Part shown: positions 53,605-62,423 of the stretch, one piece after another
How the letters are laid out: each line of letters begins with the position of its first letter
How positions within the stretch are numbered: the first letter of the stretch is position 1
DNA from: Flavobacterium soyae
GTDB lineage: Bacteria; Bacteroidota; Bacteroidia; Flavobacteriales; Flavobacteriaceae
DNA length: 64,000 nucleotides
Direction: 5' to 3'
Assembly (NCBI RefSeq): GCF_021245985.1
Contig: NZ_JAJQXA010000006.1
Coordinates: forward strand, 186,001-250,000
Program-made: the position numbers and the translations under genes
The notes under the pieces: model-generated
Databases searched by the model: none
What the model was told of the DNA's origin: nothing
Seen by the model: only the letters and a program-made list of their open reading frames with translations

Positions 53605-54531
53605 ATGAAAGCCTTTTACACAAATGACAACGGATTACTAGAAATACCAAAATGGACTCCAAACTGCTGGATAAACATTGAAGATCCATCAGAAACAGAA
53701 AAAAAATATTTACTAGAAGAACTTCAAATTCCCGAAGCTTTTTACAATGATATTGAAGATATTGACGAAAGACCCCGTATAGAAATTGAAGACGGCTGGA
53801 CGCTTATCATCATGCGCGTTCCTATAAAAAGTAACGATATTAAACTCCCTTTTCAAACCATTCCGCTAGGCGTAATTTTTAAAAATGATGTCTGCGTAAC
53901 CATAACTTTTTACAAAACAGAAATCATATATGATTTTATGTTGTATTCCCGACGCAAAAATATTCAGGTTAAAGACAATTTCGACTGGGTTTTGAGACTG
54001 CTTCTTTCATCAAGCGTTTGGTATTTGAAATACTTAAAACAAGTCAATCAAAAGATAAAACTGGCAGAGGATAATTTAGAAAAGTCAATTAAAAATGAAG
54101 AACTACAAGCATTGCTTCAAATCGAAAAATGTTTGGTATTCTTTATTACCTCATTAAAAGCAAACGATGTTTTGTTTCAACGCATTAAAAACCTAAAAGC
54201 GTATAAAGCAAATTACGATTCAGATTTACTGGAAGATGTTGAAATCGAATTAAGCCAGGCACAAGACACCGCTAATATTTACAGCAACATCTTAACCGGA
54301 ATGATGGATGCCTACGCTTCGGTAATTTCAAACAACATGAATAACATCATGAAGCAGATGACTTCAATTTCGATCATCTTAATGATTCCGACCTTAATCG
54401 CCAGTTTGTACGGAATGAACGTGCCAAATGGTCTGGAAGAAAGTAAATACGGAATCTGGATTCTGCTGTTAGTCTCCGTTATCTTATCAACTTTCGGAGT
54501 CTTTTTATTCAAAAGAAGAAGATGGTTTTAA
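53605..54531 (+). CDS. corA: CorA family magnesium/divalent cation transporter
   Basis: A 308-residue pentameric inner-membrane channel for Mg2+ (possibly Co2+ or Ni2+). The cytoplasmic alpha/beta funnel (1-240) includes a long stalk helix with NNNMNNIMKQMTSIS-like sequence, followed by two C-terminal membrane segments. The signature YGMN sits in LIASLYGMNVPNGLEES at the end of TM1, and the chain ends with the basic FKRRRWF. The length is normal. The transcript appears to carry a stable hairpin leader just before the start codon, which could affect expression. It is a lone gene ending in a terminator. Confidence 0.93.
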   Translation: MKAFYTNDNGLLEIPKWTPNCWINIEDPSETEKKYLLEELQIPEAFYNDIEDIDERPRIEIEDGWTLIIMRVPIKSNDIKLPFQTIPLGVIFKNDVCVTITFYKTEIIYDFMLYSRRKNIQVKDNFDWVLRLLLSSSVWYLKYLKQVNQKIKLAEDNLEKSIKNEELQALLQIEKCLVFFITSLKANDVLFQRIKNLKAYKANYDSDLLEDVEIELSQAQDTANIYSNILTGMMDAYASVISNNMNNIMKQMTSISIILMIPTLIASLYGMNVPNGLEESKYGIWILLLVSVILSTFGVFLFKRRRWF

Positions 54532-54552
54532 ATTGAAATTTTATAATAATGT

Positions 54553-54583
54553 AAAAGCCTGTTCATTACGAATAGGCTTTTTT
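54553..54583 (+). terminator. Terminator after corA
   Basis: Hairpin AAAAGCCTgTTC/GAAtAGGCTTTT followed by T run. Confidence 0.82.
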
Positions 54584-54602
54584 GTTTTTATACTTTGGGC
54601 GT

Positions 54603-54692
54603 GACCGTCCCGATATAAGAAGGCCAATATACTTTATGTAAATAGGCCTTCTTATATCGGGACGGTCGGGCTATCCGCGCTACTTCGGTAGC
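54603..54692. repeat. GC-rich structured repeat: 23-bp inverted repeat plus TTCG hairpin
   Basis: Perfect inverted repeat with arms 54603-54625 and 54645-54667 (GACCGTCCCGATATAAGAAG... and complement), then GCTAC-TTCG-GTAGC (54679-54692), a stem closed by the very stable C(TTCG)G loop. It is much richer in GC than its surroundings. I recall similar CGCTACTTCGGTAGC-type units in other Flavobacterium gaps; unproven here. Confidence 0.7.
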
Positions 54693-55061
54693 CAGCTCCT
54701 ATCCCTCACGCACACTCAGGTAAAAACAAATCCCGTTCCTGCAAGGTTTCCAAAACCTTGTAGGTATAATTTCAGGATCAATTAAATGTGTAGTCCCTAT
54801 GGGCAATGTCATTAAGTTAAGAAGAAATCTATAAAATTACTTAACAGTTTAATTAAGAAAGTCATTAGAAAAATCAGTTTTTATCAGCGTTTTCGCTTTA
54901 GCGAATCAGTAAAATCAGCGTCTAATTGTGATGCGGATAAAACAGATTTACTTCGTAAAAACGCTGATAAACACGGATTTGATTTGCAATAATTTTATTT
55001 TCTAAAAGCTTAACTTAATGATATTGCCCTACAGGACAAAATTCGTGACATATGTTTTTAT
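54693..55061. other. Repeat-rich gene-free stretch
   Basis: No gene is visible. It holds a hairpin CAAGGTTT/AAACCTTG at 54740-54759 within CCTGCAAGG...CCTTGTAGG, the phrases AGTCCCTATGGGCAA and TTGCCCTACAGGACAA, and words such as AACGCTGATAAACACGG. These look like fragments of several repeat families. Confidence 0.55.
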
Positions 55062-55114
55062 CTACCGATATTTAATCTCTCCTAGATACTCCGTTAGGAG
55101 TTATATATCGGTAG
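55062..55114. repeat. Nested hairpin repeat
   Basis: Outer arms CTACCGATAT (55062-55071) and ATATCGGTAG (55105-55114) enclose inner arms CTCCTA (55079-55084) and TAGGAG (55095-55100). A fully nested two-tier hairpin with no adjacent gene end to explain it. Confidence 0.72.
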
Positions 55115-55279
55115 CATAATATTTATATCCCCGTGATAAAATATCCCGTAGGGATTACACATTTCATACCTACGCAACGCAATTCATTTTTACACTTACA
55201 AATAATTAAAATAAAAATGCATTTTTTTATTTGTTAATTCAAAATAAATAATAACTTTGTAATGCAAAGTACTTTAATT

Positions 55280-55894
55280 ATGAATCAAAAGCACCAAGAA
55301 GATTTAGCACATATTCGTTCCATGATGGAACGTTCTTCAAGATTTATATCGTTAAGCGGACTTTCAGGAGTTTTCGCGGGACTTTCGGCATTGATAGGCG
55401 GATTATATGTCTATCAGCTTTTTAAAGTAAATGGCATAGAATATTTTACGGATGAACATATAATATTATCCGGAAGCTTAGTTTCAGAATTAATCTGGAT
55501 TGGGGTAATAATTTTAGTTTGCGCATTTGTATTTGGAACTTTTTTTACTGTTAGAAAAAGCAAAAAATACAATTTGCCAATTTGGACCTCTGCCACAAAA
55601 AATATGTTGTTTAATCTGGCAGTTCCACTGGCAGCAGGAGGAATATTTTGTTTAGCATTAATATACCACGGATATTACGGTTTAGTAGCACCGTCTACTT
55701 TATTATTTTATGGACTAGCCGTTATCAATGCTGAAAAATATACATTTTCAGATATAAAATATCTAGGCTTTTCTGAGCTTTTGTTAGGATGTATTTCGCT
55801 TTTTTATATTGGATATAGTTTACTATTTTGGATCTTAGGATTTGGTATCCTGCATATCGCATATGGATTGGTGATGTTCAAAAAATACAAATAA
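55280..55894 (+). CDS. Multi-pass membrane protein, first of an HTH/DUF4173 cassette
   Basis: A 204-residue integral membrane protein with about six hydrophobic segments after a soluble, His/Glu-rich start (MNQKHQEDLAHIRSMMERSSRFISLSG). The frame opens at 55262, but a TAACTTTG -7 box at 55252-55259 places the transcript start at about 55266, past that ATG, so I use the second ATG. No transporter or enzyme signature is seen. It lies 4 nt before a winged-helix regulator gene, so it is co-transcribed with it. I recall such membrane/HTH pairs as common in Bacteroidetes without known function. Confidence 0.78.
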   Translation: MNQKHQEDLAHIRSMMERSSRFISLSGLSGVFAGLSALIGGLYVYQLFKVNGIEYFTDEHIILSGSLVSELIWIGVIILVCAFVFGTFFTVRKSKKYNLPIWTSATKNMLFNLAVPLAAGGIFCLALIYHGYYGLVAPSTLLFYGLAVINAEKYTFSDIKYLGFSELLLGCISLFYIGYSLLFWILGFGILHIAYGLVMFKKYK

Positions 55895-55898
55895 CCCA

Positions 55899-56189
55899 AT
55901 GGGAATTATTGATAAACTAAATAAAGATTTTGAAAGCCGTGTCAGATTGGGTATAATGTCCGTTCTGATGGTTAACGACTGGGTAGATTTTACCGAGATG
56001 AAAACGCTTTTAAATATCACCGATGGTAATTTAGCAAGTCATTCTTCAGCATTGGAGAAATCTGAATACATCGAAGTTAAGAAAGAATTTGTTGGTAAAA
56101 AACCAAAAACATCTTATCAGGTAACGCCGCTAGGCCGCGCAGCGTTTAAAGAACACCTTTCTTATCTCGAAAAATTAATGAAATCCTAA
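55899..56189 (+). CDS. Winged-helix transcriptional regulator (HTH_34-like)
   Basis: A 96-residue DNA-binding protein consisting of one winged helix-turn-helix domain of the ArsR/MarR-like kind. The recognition part is VDFTEMKTLLNITDGNLASHSSALEKSEYIEVKKEF, followed by the wing GKKPKTSYQVTPLGRAAFKEHL. No metal-binding Cys cluster or ligand domain is present. The tight spacing after the membrane protein gene (4 nt) and before the DUF4173 gene (59 nt) suggests it controls this operon and perhaps responds to a membrane signal. Effector and target are not visible. Confidence 0.87.
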   Translation: MGIIDKLNKDFESRVRLGIMSVLMVNDWVDFTEMKTLLNITDGNLASHSSALEKSEYIEVKKEFVGKKPKTSYQVTPLGRAAFKEHLSYLEKLMKS

Positions 56190-56248
56190 TAACTATATTT
56201 TTTTACCTAAAAACTTTGAATTACAAAGTACTTTTAAAAATTAAAATC

Positions 56249-57637
56249 ATGAAAAAACATCAAATTATTCTAGCTTGTACAGCGGTTTTTATACTGCTTT
56301 TTTACAATGAATCTGTGGGAATCAACATTTCTATTTTTGGAGTGATACTTACTCTGTTAATTAGTTATTTCTTTCAGGAAAAGTTTGTAAACAGATCACA
56401 TCTTGTTCTTGTTATGACCTCTATTTTGTCTTGTTTCGCCTTTGCGTGGTATGGAGACGCTGCATCATTTTTTGCTTTAGCATTATCAATTTTGTTTTTG
56501 CAATTTAAAACACAGGATGGAGAACTTAAAATCATTCAGATTTTCCCCTTAATATTCCTAAACGGAATCACTACAATAGGGCGTATTTTTATATTTAGCC
56601 AATGGCTTCCTGAACGAAAAATTCACAATGATTTTGCTAAAAAAATAGTAGCGTTTGTAATTATTCCGGTAATATTTCTTGGATTATTTTTTATCGTTTA
56701 CTCATTCGGAAGCAATCATTTCTCTTCATTGTTTACTGATTATACATTAGATATTAATCTGCCTCAATTAATAGCTATGTGCATTTTAGGATTTTATATC
56801 TCATTCAGTTTTTGGAATTATTGGGTTCCGGATATTTCTTATCAGTTCAATCCAAAACTAAACAATGAATTCACGAATATTTCTGAAGTAAAAAATCAAA
56901 GTACATTCTCATTCTTAGACTTGGATTTTGAAAGAAAAAGCGGGGTGATCACATTATTTATGTTGAATATTATGCTTCTAATCTTCATTGGAACATATAA
57001 TTACGAGCAATTTTTTGAAGTAGTCGAAAAAACAAACCTAAGTGCAGATACGCACGAACGAGTAAATGCAGTTATATTTTCAATCTTAATGGCAGTTGGC
57101 GTAATCTTATTTTACTTTAAAGGTGGATTCAATTTTGATGAAAAAGCCACAACATTAAAAAAACTGGCAAAAACATGGATTGTATTAAATGTAGTTTTAA
57201 TTGTAAGTGCCATAGTTAAAAACTCAGAATATGTTTCTTTTTACGGTTTAACATACAAACGTCTCGGAGTTTATGCTTTTTTAATTTTAGCCATTATCGG
57301 TTTAGTTTATTCTTTCTTAAAAATAACGAAACAAAAAACAAATGCCTATCTTTTCAATCAAATGGTTTGGTATTTCTATGCAACAATATTGATATGCAGT
57401 TATGTAAATTGGGGAAATTTAGTAACCAGTTATAATATTTCGGTAAATAAAGGAGTAGAACCAGTATTTTTAAGCGGATTAAACTTTAATGATGATGCCA
57501 GAAGAGACTATTTTTCAAAAAATAATCTAAGCGGAGGTTATGATGAAGGTATAAGAGAAGAATTAATTTCAAATTATCAAAATGCAGGTTTTTTATCTAA
57601 GGCTTTGTATTATGAATTTTTAGATAATAAGAAATAA
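56249..57637 (+). CDS. DUF4153/DUF4173 family membrane protein
   Basis: A 462-residue multi-pass membrane protein with about ten hydrophobic segments. The frame opens at a TTG (56216), but the ATG at 56249 (MKKHQIILACTAVF) is the credible start. I recognise the DUF4153/DUF4173 pattern from YGLTYKRLGVYAFLILAIIG and from the soluble tail (YDEGIREELISNYQNAGFLSKALYYEF). The function is unknown; the family often lies next to small winged-helix regulators, as here. The last gene of the three-gene cassette, it ends at a long palindromic terminator. Confidence 0.8.
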   Translation: MKKHQIILACTAVFILLFYNESVGINISIFGVILTLLISYFFQEKFVNRSHLVLVMTSILSCFAFAWYGDAASFFALALSILFLQFKTQDGELKIIQIFPLIFLNGITTIGRIFIFSQWLPERKIHNDFAKKIVAFVIIPVIFLGLFFIVYSFGSNHFSSLFTDYTLDINLPQLIAMCILGFYISFSFWNYWVPDISYQFNPKLNNEFTNISEVKNQSTFSFLDLDFERKSGVITLFMLNIMLLIFIGTYNYEQFFEVVEKTNLSADTHERVNAVIFSILMAVGVILFYFKGGFNFDEKATTLKKLAKTWIVLNVVLIVSAIVKNSEYVSFYGLTYKRLGVYAFLILAIIGLVYSFLKITKQKTNAYLFNQMVWYFYATILICSYVNWGNLVTSYNISVNKGVEPVFLSGLNFNDDARRDYFSKNNLSGGYDEGIREELISNYQNAGFLSKALYYEFLDNKK

Positions 57638-57641
57638 ATTT

Positions 57642-57675
57642 AAAAGTCCCATTTGAAATTTCAAATGGGACTTTT
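57642..57675. terminator. Bidirectional terminator
   Basis: 15-bp stem AAAAGTCCCATTTGA and its complement with a 4-nt loop, between convergent genes; the rluF stop is 3 nt away. Confidence 0.88.
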
Positions 57676-57677
57676 AT

Positions 57678-58505
57678 TTAATTGTTGTCACCTCTTTTTT
57701 TAAATCGGGGATCGTGTTTAGAAATAAACGTTGTTCTTCGATTAGTACTTTGACTTGGAGCCTCAACTTTAGGAAGACTAGCTTCTTCTGTTTTACTCGA
57801 AGGCTCAATTAACTGATTTAATTCTTTAATTTCAGCATCGGTTAAATCGCGGTAACGACCAACCGGAATATCCAAAGAAATATTAATAATTCGGATACGT
57901 TTAAGAGCCGTAACTTCATAACCCAAATATTCAGACATTCTTCTAATCTGACGGTTTAAACCTTGGGTCAGAATTATTTTAAAAGTGTATTTACTGATTT
58001 GTTCTACTTTACATTTTTTGGTAACAGTATCCAAAATCGGGACACCATTTCCCATTCGTTGAATAAAACGATCTGTAATAGGTTTGTTTACGGTAACCGT
58101 ATATTCTTTTTCGTGATTGTTTCTGGCGCGTAAAATCTTATTTACGATATCACCGTCATTCGTCATAAAAATTAATCCTTCACTCGCTTTATCCAATCTT
58201 CCAATTGGGAAAATACGTTTCGGATAATTGATATAATCCACAATATTATTTCGAACTTCAAGATTGGTGGTGCATTCGATTCCAACCGGTTTGTTGAAAG
58301 CCAAATAAATCATTTTTTCGTGCTTTTCCACGATTAATTTTCCGTCTATGCGTACTTCATCATCTGGCGAAACTTTAGTTCCCATTTCCGGCACAGCGCC
58401 ATTTATTGTTACACGCCCTTCTTCAATCAATTTATCGGCTTCACGACGGGAACAATAACCCGTTTCACCAATAAATTTATTAAGACGTTTAAGATTTTCT
58501 TCCAT
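57678..58505 (-). CDS. rluF: 23S rRNA pseudouridine synthase, RluF-like
   Basis: A 275-residue pseudouridine synthase of the RsuA/RluB/E/F group. An S4 RNA-binding domain at the N-terminus ([30 protein letters not shown], 7-36) precedes the catalytic domain with [12 protein letters not shown] (100-111, catalytic Asp105) and [20 protein letters not shown]. The [10 protein letters not shown] segment and the tail pattern favour RluF, which modifies U2604 in E. coli 23S rRNA. A Ser/Lys-rich C-terminal extension (about 240-275) probably contacts RNA. It is a single gene. Confidence 0.88.
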   Translation of the reverse strand: MEENLKRLNKFIGETGYCSRREADKLIEEGRVTINGAVPEMGTKVSPDDEVRIDGKLIVEKHEKMIYLAFNKPVGIECTTNLEVRNNIVDYINYPKRIFPIGRLDKASEGLIFMTNDGDIVNKILRARNNHEKEYTVTVNKPITDRFIQRMGNGVPILDTVTKKCKVEQISKYTFKIILTQGLNRQIRRMSEYLGYEVTALKRIRIINISLDIPVGRYRDLTDAEIKELNQLIEPSSKTEEASLPKVEAPSQSTNRRTTFISKHDPRFKKRGDNN

Positions 58506-58675
58506 ACTGCAAAAGTAGCTAAAATTTAGGACTTCTTAGATTGTTAGACTTCTTAGAATTTAAGATTTTCAAAAGCTTATACCAAAAAAGAAACTTAGGG
58601 CCTTAGCAACTCAGAACCTCAGAATCTATAAAAAAAACCTTTGTCACTTTGAACCTCTGCACCTTTGAACCTTTT

Positions 58676-59023
58676 CTAAGAATCATGAAAAATCGAACTA
58701 TCCTCAGGAGTTTCTTTTCTTTCAAACATTCCATAATCACGAACAACAGTTGCAATTCGTAAATGATAATCTTTAAAAACCTCATTTCGGCCTTTTGCCT
58801 GCGCAGCTCGATGTATTTCAAGATTTCTCCATTGCTGAATACTTTCTTCATCTTTCCAAAAAGATAATGACAAAACTTTTGAAGGATCAGAAAAACTCTG
58901 AAATCGCTCAATAGAAATAAAACCTTCAATATGGTCTAATTCAGGACGCAGACTTGCAGCGATATCAAGATATTCTTCTTTTTTTCCTTCATTAGGAATA
59001 ACTTCAAAAATTACTGCGATCAT
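58676..59023 (-). CDS. Antibiotic biosynthesis monooxygenase (ABM) domain protein
   Basis: A 115-residue dimeric ferredoxin-like ABM-domain protein. It opens MIAVIFEVIPNEGKKEEYLDIAASLRPELDHIEGFISIERFQ and continues with LSLSFWKDEESIQQWRN and HRAAQAKGRNEVFKDYHLRI, the typical ABM pattern with a central Trp/His. Family members oxidise aromatic compounds without cofactor, degrade heme or simply act in stress responses; the present one has no diagnostic heme-degrading Asn/Arg set that I can read. It is cytoplasmic, 66 nt downstream of the hydrolase gene and possibly co-transcribed with it. Confidence 0.83.
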   Translation of the reverse strand: MIAVIFEVIPNEGKKEEYLDIAASLRPELDHIEGFISIERFQSFSDPSKVLSLSFWKDEESIQQWRNLEIHRAAQAKGRNEVFKDYHLRIATVVRDYGMFERKETPEDSSIFHDS

Positions 59024-59089
59024 TTTGATTTTTGATTTTAGAATTCAGATTTTAGATTTTTGGAAAAACTTTGTCCCTTTGAACCTCTG

Positions 59090-59947
59090 TTACTTTGTTC
59101 CTTCAAAAAGAAACTCAATCACTTTTTGATACAATTCATCATCATGCATCCCGTGGCCTAAGCCTTTGGTTTCAATAAACTGACTGTTTTTCCAGTTGCT
59201 GGCTATTTTTTTTCCTTCGGCGAAAGCCACAATTTTATCAGAAGTATCATGCGCAATGAAACCAGGAATAGTAAATTGAGATGCAAATTTTTGTCCTGAA
59301 AAATCTTCCAGTTTAAAGTTGAAGCGATTTATGAATTTGCTTTCTAAAAGAGTTAACATTTTGCTGTTTAGACTCAGCATTGAAATGTAATTATCAATCA
59401 AAGTTTTTAAATCAGACGGAGCGCCAAGAATAACCATTTTATTAATGCTCGTATTCGGAAATAAATACTGATGATAAACGCAGGCTGCACCGCCAATAGA
59501 ATGTCCAATAATAATTTCTGGCTGATATTTTTCTACGGCTTTATTGATGAATTCGGCATAAAGCGGAACATTAAATTCTTTTCCGCTGCTTTGACCGTGG
59601 GCGGGCGCATCAATTGCAATAATAGTACTTCCTGATTTTTGTAGATGAGGTAATGTTTTTTTCCAGCGTGAAGCATTACTTTCCCAACCGTGAACCAATA
59701 AAATTTTGGTTTCATTTCCTTTCCAGATATAGGTTTGAAAATGATGTTCGTTATGATGGAAAATTTCTGATTCTGTATTTCTTAAAACTTTTGGAAGTGT
59801 TTCTTTTTTTAATCTCCCAATTCTTGGCTGACTAAAAAGAGCATAAGAAAGTTCCATAGCTTTTTGCGGGCGCACATAACTCAAAAAGTTAATATAAGAT
59901 CCAACTGATTTTAATGTAATAAAACGAATGCCTTTTTTAATTCCCAA
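59090..59947 (-). CDS. Alpha/beta hydrolase
   Basis: A 285-residue alpha/beta-fold hydrolase. The oxyanion-hole motif is VHGWESNASRW (85-95), the nucleophile Ser150 lies in IIGHSIGGA (147-155), and the catalytic His is in GLGHGMHDDELY near residue 267; the acid is probably Asp in HDTSDKIV. There is no cleavable signal peptide, although the first 25 residues are basic and hydrophobic. The substrate is not predictable. Two genes in the same direction follow (ABM protein) and precede (coiled-coil protein), separated by gaps with word repeats. Confidence 0.85.
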   Translation of the reverse strand: MGIKKGIRFITLKSVGSYINFLSYVRPQKAMELSYALFSQPRIGRLKKETLPKVLRNTESEIFHHNEHHFQTYIWKGNETKILLVHGWESNASRWKKTLPHLQKSGSTIIAIDAPAHGQSSGKEFNVPLYAEFINKAVEKYQPEIIIGHSIGGAACVYHQYLFPNTSINKMVILGAPSDLKTLIDNYISMLSLNSKMLTLLESKFINRFNFKLEDFSGQKFASQFTIPGFIAHDTSDKIVAFAEGKKIASNWKNSQFIETKGLGHGMHDDELYQKVIEFLFEGTK

Positions 59948-60072
59948 AACTTAAATTTTTTCTAAAGGTAAAAAATGTTTTGTCACAGATTAAAAGGATT
60001 AAAAAGATTTTATTCAGCATAAGAATAATTTAATCTGTGTTAATCCTTTTAATCTGCGGCAAAAATAATGGC

Positions 60073-60101
60073 AAAAAAAAGTCCCGATTTAATCGGGACT
60101 T
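60073..60101 (-). terminator. Terminator after the CT398-like gene
   Basis: Hairpin AAGTCCCGATT/AATCGGGACTT with an A8 left flank that reads as T on the minus strand; 6 nt past the stop. Confidence 0.83.
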
Positions 60102-60106
60102 GATAT

Positions 60107-60886
60107 TTAGAATTTTGAGAACAATTGTTCCATTTTCTCTTTTTCTTCTTCTGCTAATTGAGTGTCAACTAAAATTCTTCCAGAGTGCTCATCAGTAATG
60201 ATTTTCTTTCTTGAAGCGATTTCAACCTGAGTTTGCGGCGGAATCGTAAAGAAAGATCCTGCAGAAGCTCCTCTTTCGATAGAAACTACAGCTAATCCGT
60301 TACGAACACTGCTTCTGATTCTGTTGTAAGCAGCTAATAATCTGTCTTCGATTTGAGCTGAAAATTCAGCTGATTTCTCAGATAAGAAGATTTCTTCTTT
60401 TTGAGTTTCAGCCATAATAGCATCTAATTCAGATTTTTTATGTTTTAAATGAGAGCTTTTAGCATCAAGTTTTTCTTTTAAATTAGAAATAACTTCTTTT
60501 TTGTGCTCGATAGAAGCTTTCATTTCTTTGATTTGCTTTTCAGCTAATTGAATTTCTAATTCCTGAAATTCAACTTCTTTTGTCAAAGAATTAAATTCTC
60601 TGTTGTTACGAACTGATTCTTGTTGTTTTGTGTATTTCTTGATAACCTCTTTATGCTCCTCAATAGCAATTTTCTTTGCTTTGATTTGCTCCTCAATCAC
60701 TTCAAGTTCACCTTTCAGTTTTTCTGAACGAGTGCTCAAACCTGCAACTTCATCTTCTAAATCTTCAACCTCTAAAGGAAGTTCTCCTCTAACGTTTCTG
60801 ATTTCGTCAATTCTAGAGTCAATAAGCTGTAAATCATATATTGCTCTTAACTTGTCCTCAACACTTAATTCTTTCGTATTCGTCAT
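60107..60886 (-). CDS. CT398-like coiled-coil protein with degenerate zinc ribbon
   Basis: A 259-residue protein of the COG1579 type: a long antiparallel coiled coil (about 5-190, Glu/Lys-rich, with VRNNREFNSLTKEVE in the turn) followed by a C-terminal zinc ribbon fold. In typical members the ribbon holds two CxxC pairs; here the matching segments are GASAGS (206-211) and DEHSGR (232-237), with no Cys at all, while the IPPQ and GRILV landmarks remain. Metal binding is therefore probably lost, but the fold kept. The family is believed to bind nucleic acid. It lies 3 nt after the Nif3-like gene, so the two form an operon. Confidence 0.9.
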   Translation of the reverse strand: MTNTKELSVEDKLRAIYDLQLIDSRIDEIRNVRGELPLEVEDLEDEVAGLSTRSEKLKGELEVIEEQIKAKKIAIEEHKEVIKKYTKQQESVRNNREFNSLTKEVEFQELEIQLAEKQIKEMKASIEHKKEVISNLKEKLDAKSSHLKHKKSELDAIMAETQKEEIFLSEKSAEFSAQIEDRLLAAYNRIRSSVRNGLAVVSIERGASAGSFFTIPPQTQVEIASRKKIITDEHSGRILVDTQLAEEEKEKMEQLFSKF

Positions 60887-60889
60887 ATT

Positions 60890-61984
60890 CTATAAGTACT
60901 TAACTGGATTTGTATTTTCTTCCGATAAAATGATCGCAAAATTAAGAATTTTTTTTCGAAGATAATCAACAATATAGTTTTTTGTATAGCGTTCACTCTC
61001 AAAATGACCAATATCGGCTAAAAGTAACTTGTTTTCTGCTTCATAAAACTGATGATATTTTAAATCAGCAGTTAAAAATGCATCGGCTCCAGCCTGAATT
61101 GCATTTTTTATGGCAAAGCTTCCCGAGCCACCCAAAACAGCTACTTTTTTTACTTTTTTTCCGGTAAAGGCAGAATGACGAATACCGCGTGCAATCATAA
61201 TTTCTTTTACATAAAGTAGAAACTCTTTTTCATCCATTTCATTTTCTAATTCGCCAATCATTCCTAAACCAATATTTTGATGTGCGTTTTGTAAATCGTA
61301 GATTTCATAAGCCACTTCTTCATAAATATGATTCGTTAAGAGTGCTTTTAAAACTCTGGATTGTAAATGTTTTTCAAAAATAACTTCAATTTTTATTTCG
61401 GTTCCGGTATGTAATTTTTCTTTTTCTCCAATAACCGGATTGCTTTTTTCATTTCCTTTAAAAGTAAAAAAGCCCTCAGAATTAAAACTGCAGTTATCAT
61501 AATTTCCTATAGTTCCTGCACCGGCTTCGAACATGGCATTTCGAACTTTTTCAGCATTTTCAGGAACGGTGTAAGTAACTAATTTTTGCAGAAATTGCTG
61601 TTTTGGAATTAAAATTTTGGTGTTTATTAAACCTAAGGTATTACAGAAAATATTATTAACTCCCTGCGAATGATTGTCTAAAGCAGTATGTACGGCATAA
61701 ATTGCAATATCATTTTTAATGGCTTTTAAAATAGCTCGCTCGACATAGTTTTTGCCGGTAATTTTTTTAATTCCAGAAAATAAAATAGGATGAAAGCAAA
61801 CTACGAGATTGCAATTTTTAGTTATTGCTTCTTCAATTACATTTTCTAGCGCATCATGACAAACTAAAACTCCGTTACTCTCGTTTTCCAGATTTCCTAC
61901 TAAAAGTCCCACATTGTCAAAATCCTCTGCATAGGCGAGAGGTGCCATTTCTTCTAGTACGGTTATAATGTCTTTGATCTTCAT
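60890..61984 (-). CDS. Nif3-like dinuclear metal-centre protein (DUF34/YqfO type)
   Basis: A 364-residue protein of the Nif3/DUF34 family with the YqfO-type insert domain between the two halves of the metal-binding fold. Metal ligands are visible: the N-terminal His-Pro in CFHPILFSG, His/Asp in VHTALDNHSQGVNN, and the C-terminal His and Glu in ADIGHFESERY. The frame opens at TTG (61996); the ATG at 61984 (MKIKDIITVLEEMAP) fits the family. The reaction is not established; a GTP cyclohydrolase-like activity has been suggested for relatives. It is followed after 3 nt by the CT398-like gene, a pairing I recall from other Bacteroidetes. Confidence 0.9.
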   Translation of the reverse strand: MKIKDIITVLEEMAPLAYAEDFDNVGLLVGNLENESNGVLVCHDALENVIEEAITKNCNLVVCFHPILFSGIKKITGKNYVERAILKAIKNDIAIYAVHTALDNHSQGVNNIFCNTLGLINTKILIPKQQFLQKLVTYTVPENAEKVRNAMFEAGAGTIGNYDNCSFNSEGFFTFKGNEKSNPVIGEKEKLHTGTEIKIEVIFEKHLQSRVLKALLTNHIYEEVAYEIYDLQNAHQNIGLGMIGELENEMDEKEFLLYVKEIMIARGIRHSAFTGKKVKKVAVLGGSGSFAIKNAIQAGADAFLTADLKYHQFYEAENKLLLADIGHFESERYTKNYIVDYLRKKILNFAIILSEENTNPVKYL

Positions 61985-62105
61985 TTTTTGTTTCAAGTTT
62001 TATTGTTTCAGGTTTCAAGTTTTTTCAACAGATGACAAACCTTAAAGCTAAAACAAATTAACGAAGAAACATATCAACTTTAAAATATTTGATATTTTTT
62101 TGTAG

Positions 62106-62156
62106 TTAGTAATACGGATAATACAGTATTACGGCTATTACTAATTTTGTATCTTT
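62106..62156 (+). promoter_or_regulatory. Operator and -7 box of the toxin-antitoxin operon
   Basis: Nested palindrome: outer arms TTAGTAATA (62106-62114) and TATTACTAA (62136-62144), inner arms TAATAC (62119-62124) and GTATTA (62126-62131). It is followed by the -7 box TATCTTTG (62149-62156). The palindrome covers the expected RNA-polymerase contact region, as for an autoregulated toxin-antitoxin operon. Confidence 0.65.
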
Positions 62157-62174
62157 GTGTTTAAATTGATAAAC

Positions 62175-62423
62175 ATGACTACAATAACAATAAAAATTAA
62201 CGAACGCACTAAAGCGGGAAAAGCTTTTATCGCTATGTCTGAATCTTTTTTTAAAAATGCAGATGGAATAGAGATTATTGAAACAGATTCAAAAAAAATT
62301 AAAAAAACAGAGAGTATATATAGTCCTGAATTTGTTGCGAAAATTAAAAAAGCAGAAGCAAATATTAAAAAAGGAAAAACTACAAGATTAAATCCTGATG
62401 ATATATGGGGAAGTATTTTGTAG
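62175..62423 (+). CDS. Antitoxin of a YoeB-type toxin-antitoxin pair
   Basis: An 82-residue protein. The frame opens at a GTG (62157) that touches the -7 box, so I use the ATG at 62175 (MTTITIKINERTKAGKAFIAMSESF). The N-terminus TTITIKINERTKAGKA resembles short ribbon or beta-type DNA-binding regions of Bacteroidetes antitoxins (DUF2683-like). The C-terminal half (YSPEFVAKIKKAEANIKKGKTTRLNPDDIWGSIL) is the toxin-wrapping part. Its last 19 nt overlap the toxin gene. Expected to neutralise the toxin and, with it, to repress the palindromic operator upstream. Confidence 0.83.
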   Translation: MTTITIKINERTKAGKAFIAMSESFFKNADGIEIIETDSKKIKKTESIYSPEFVAKIKKAEANIKKGKTTRLNPDDIWGSIL

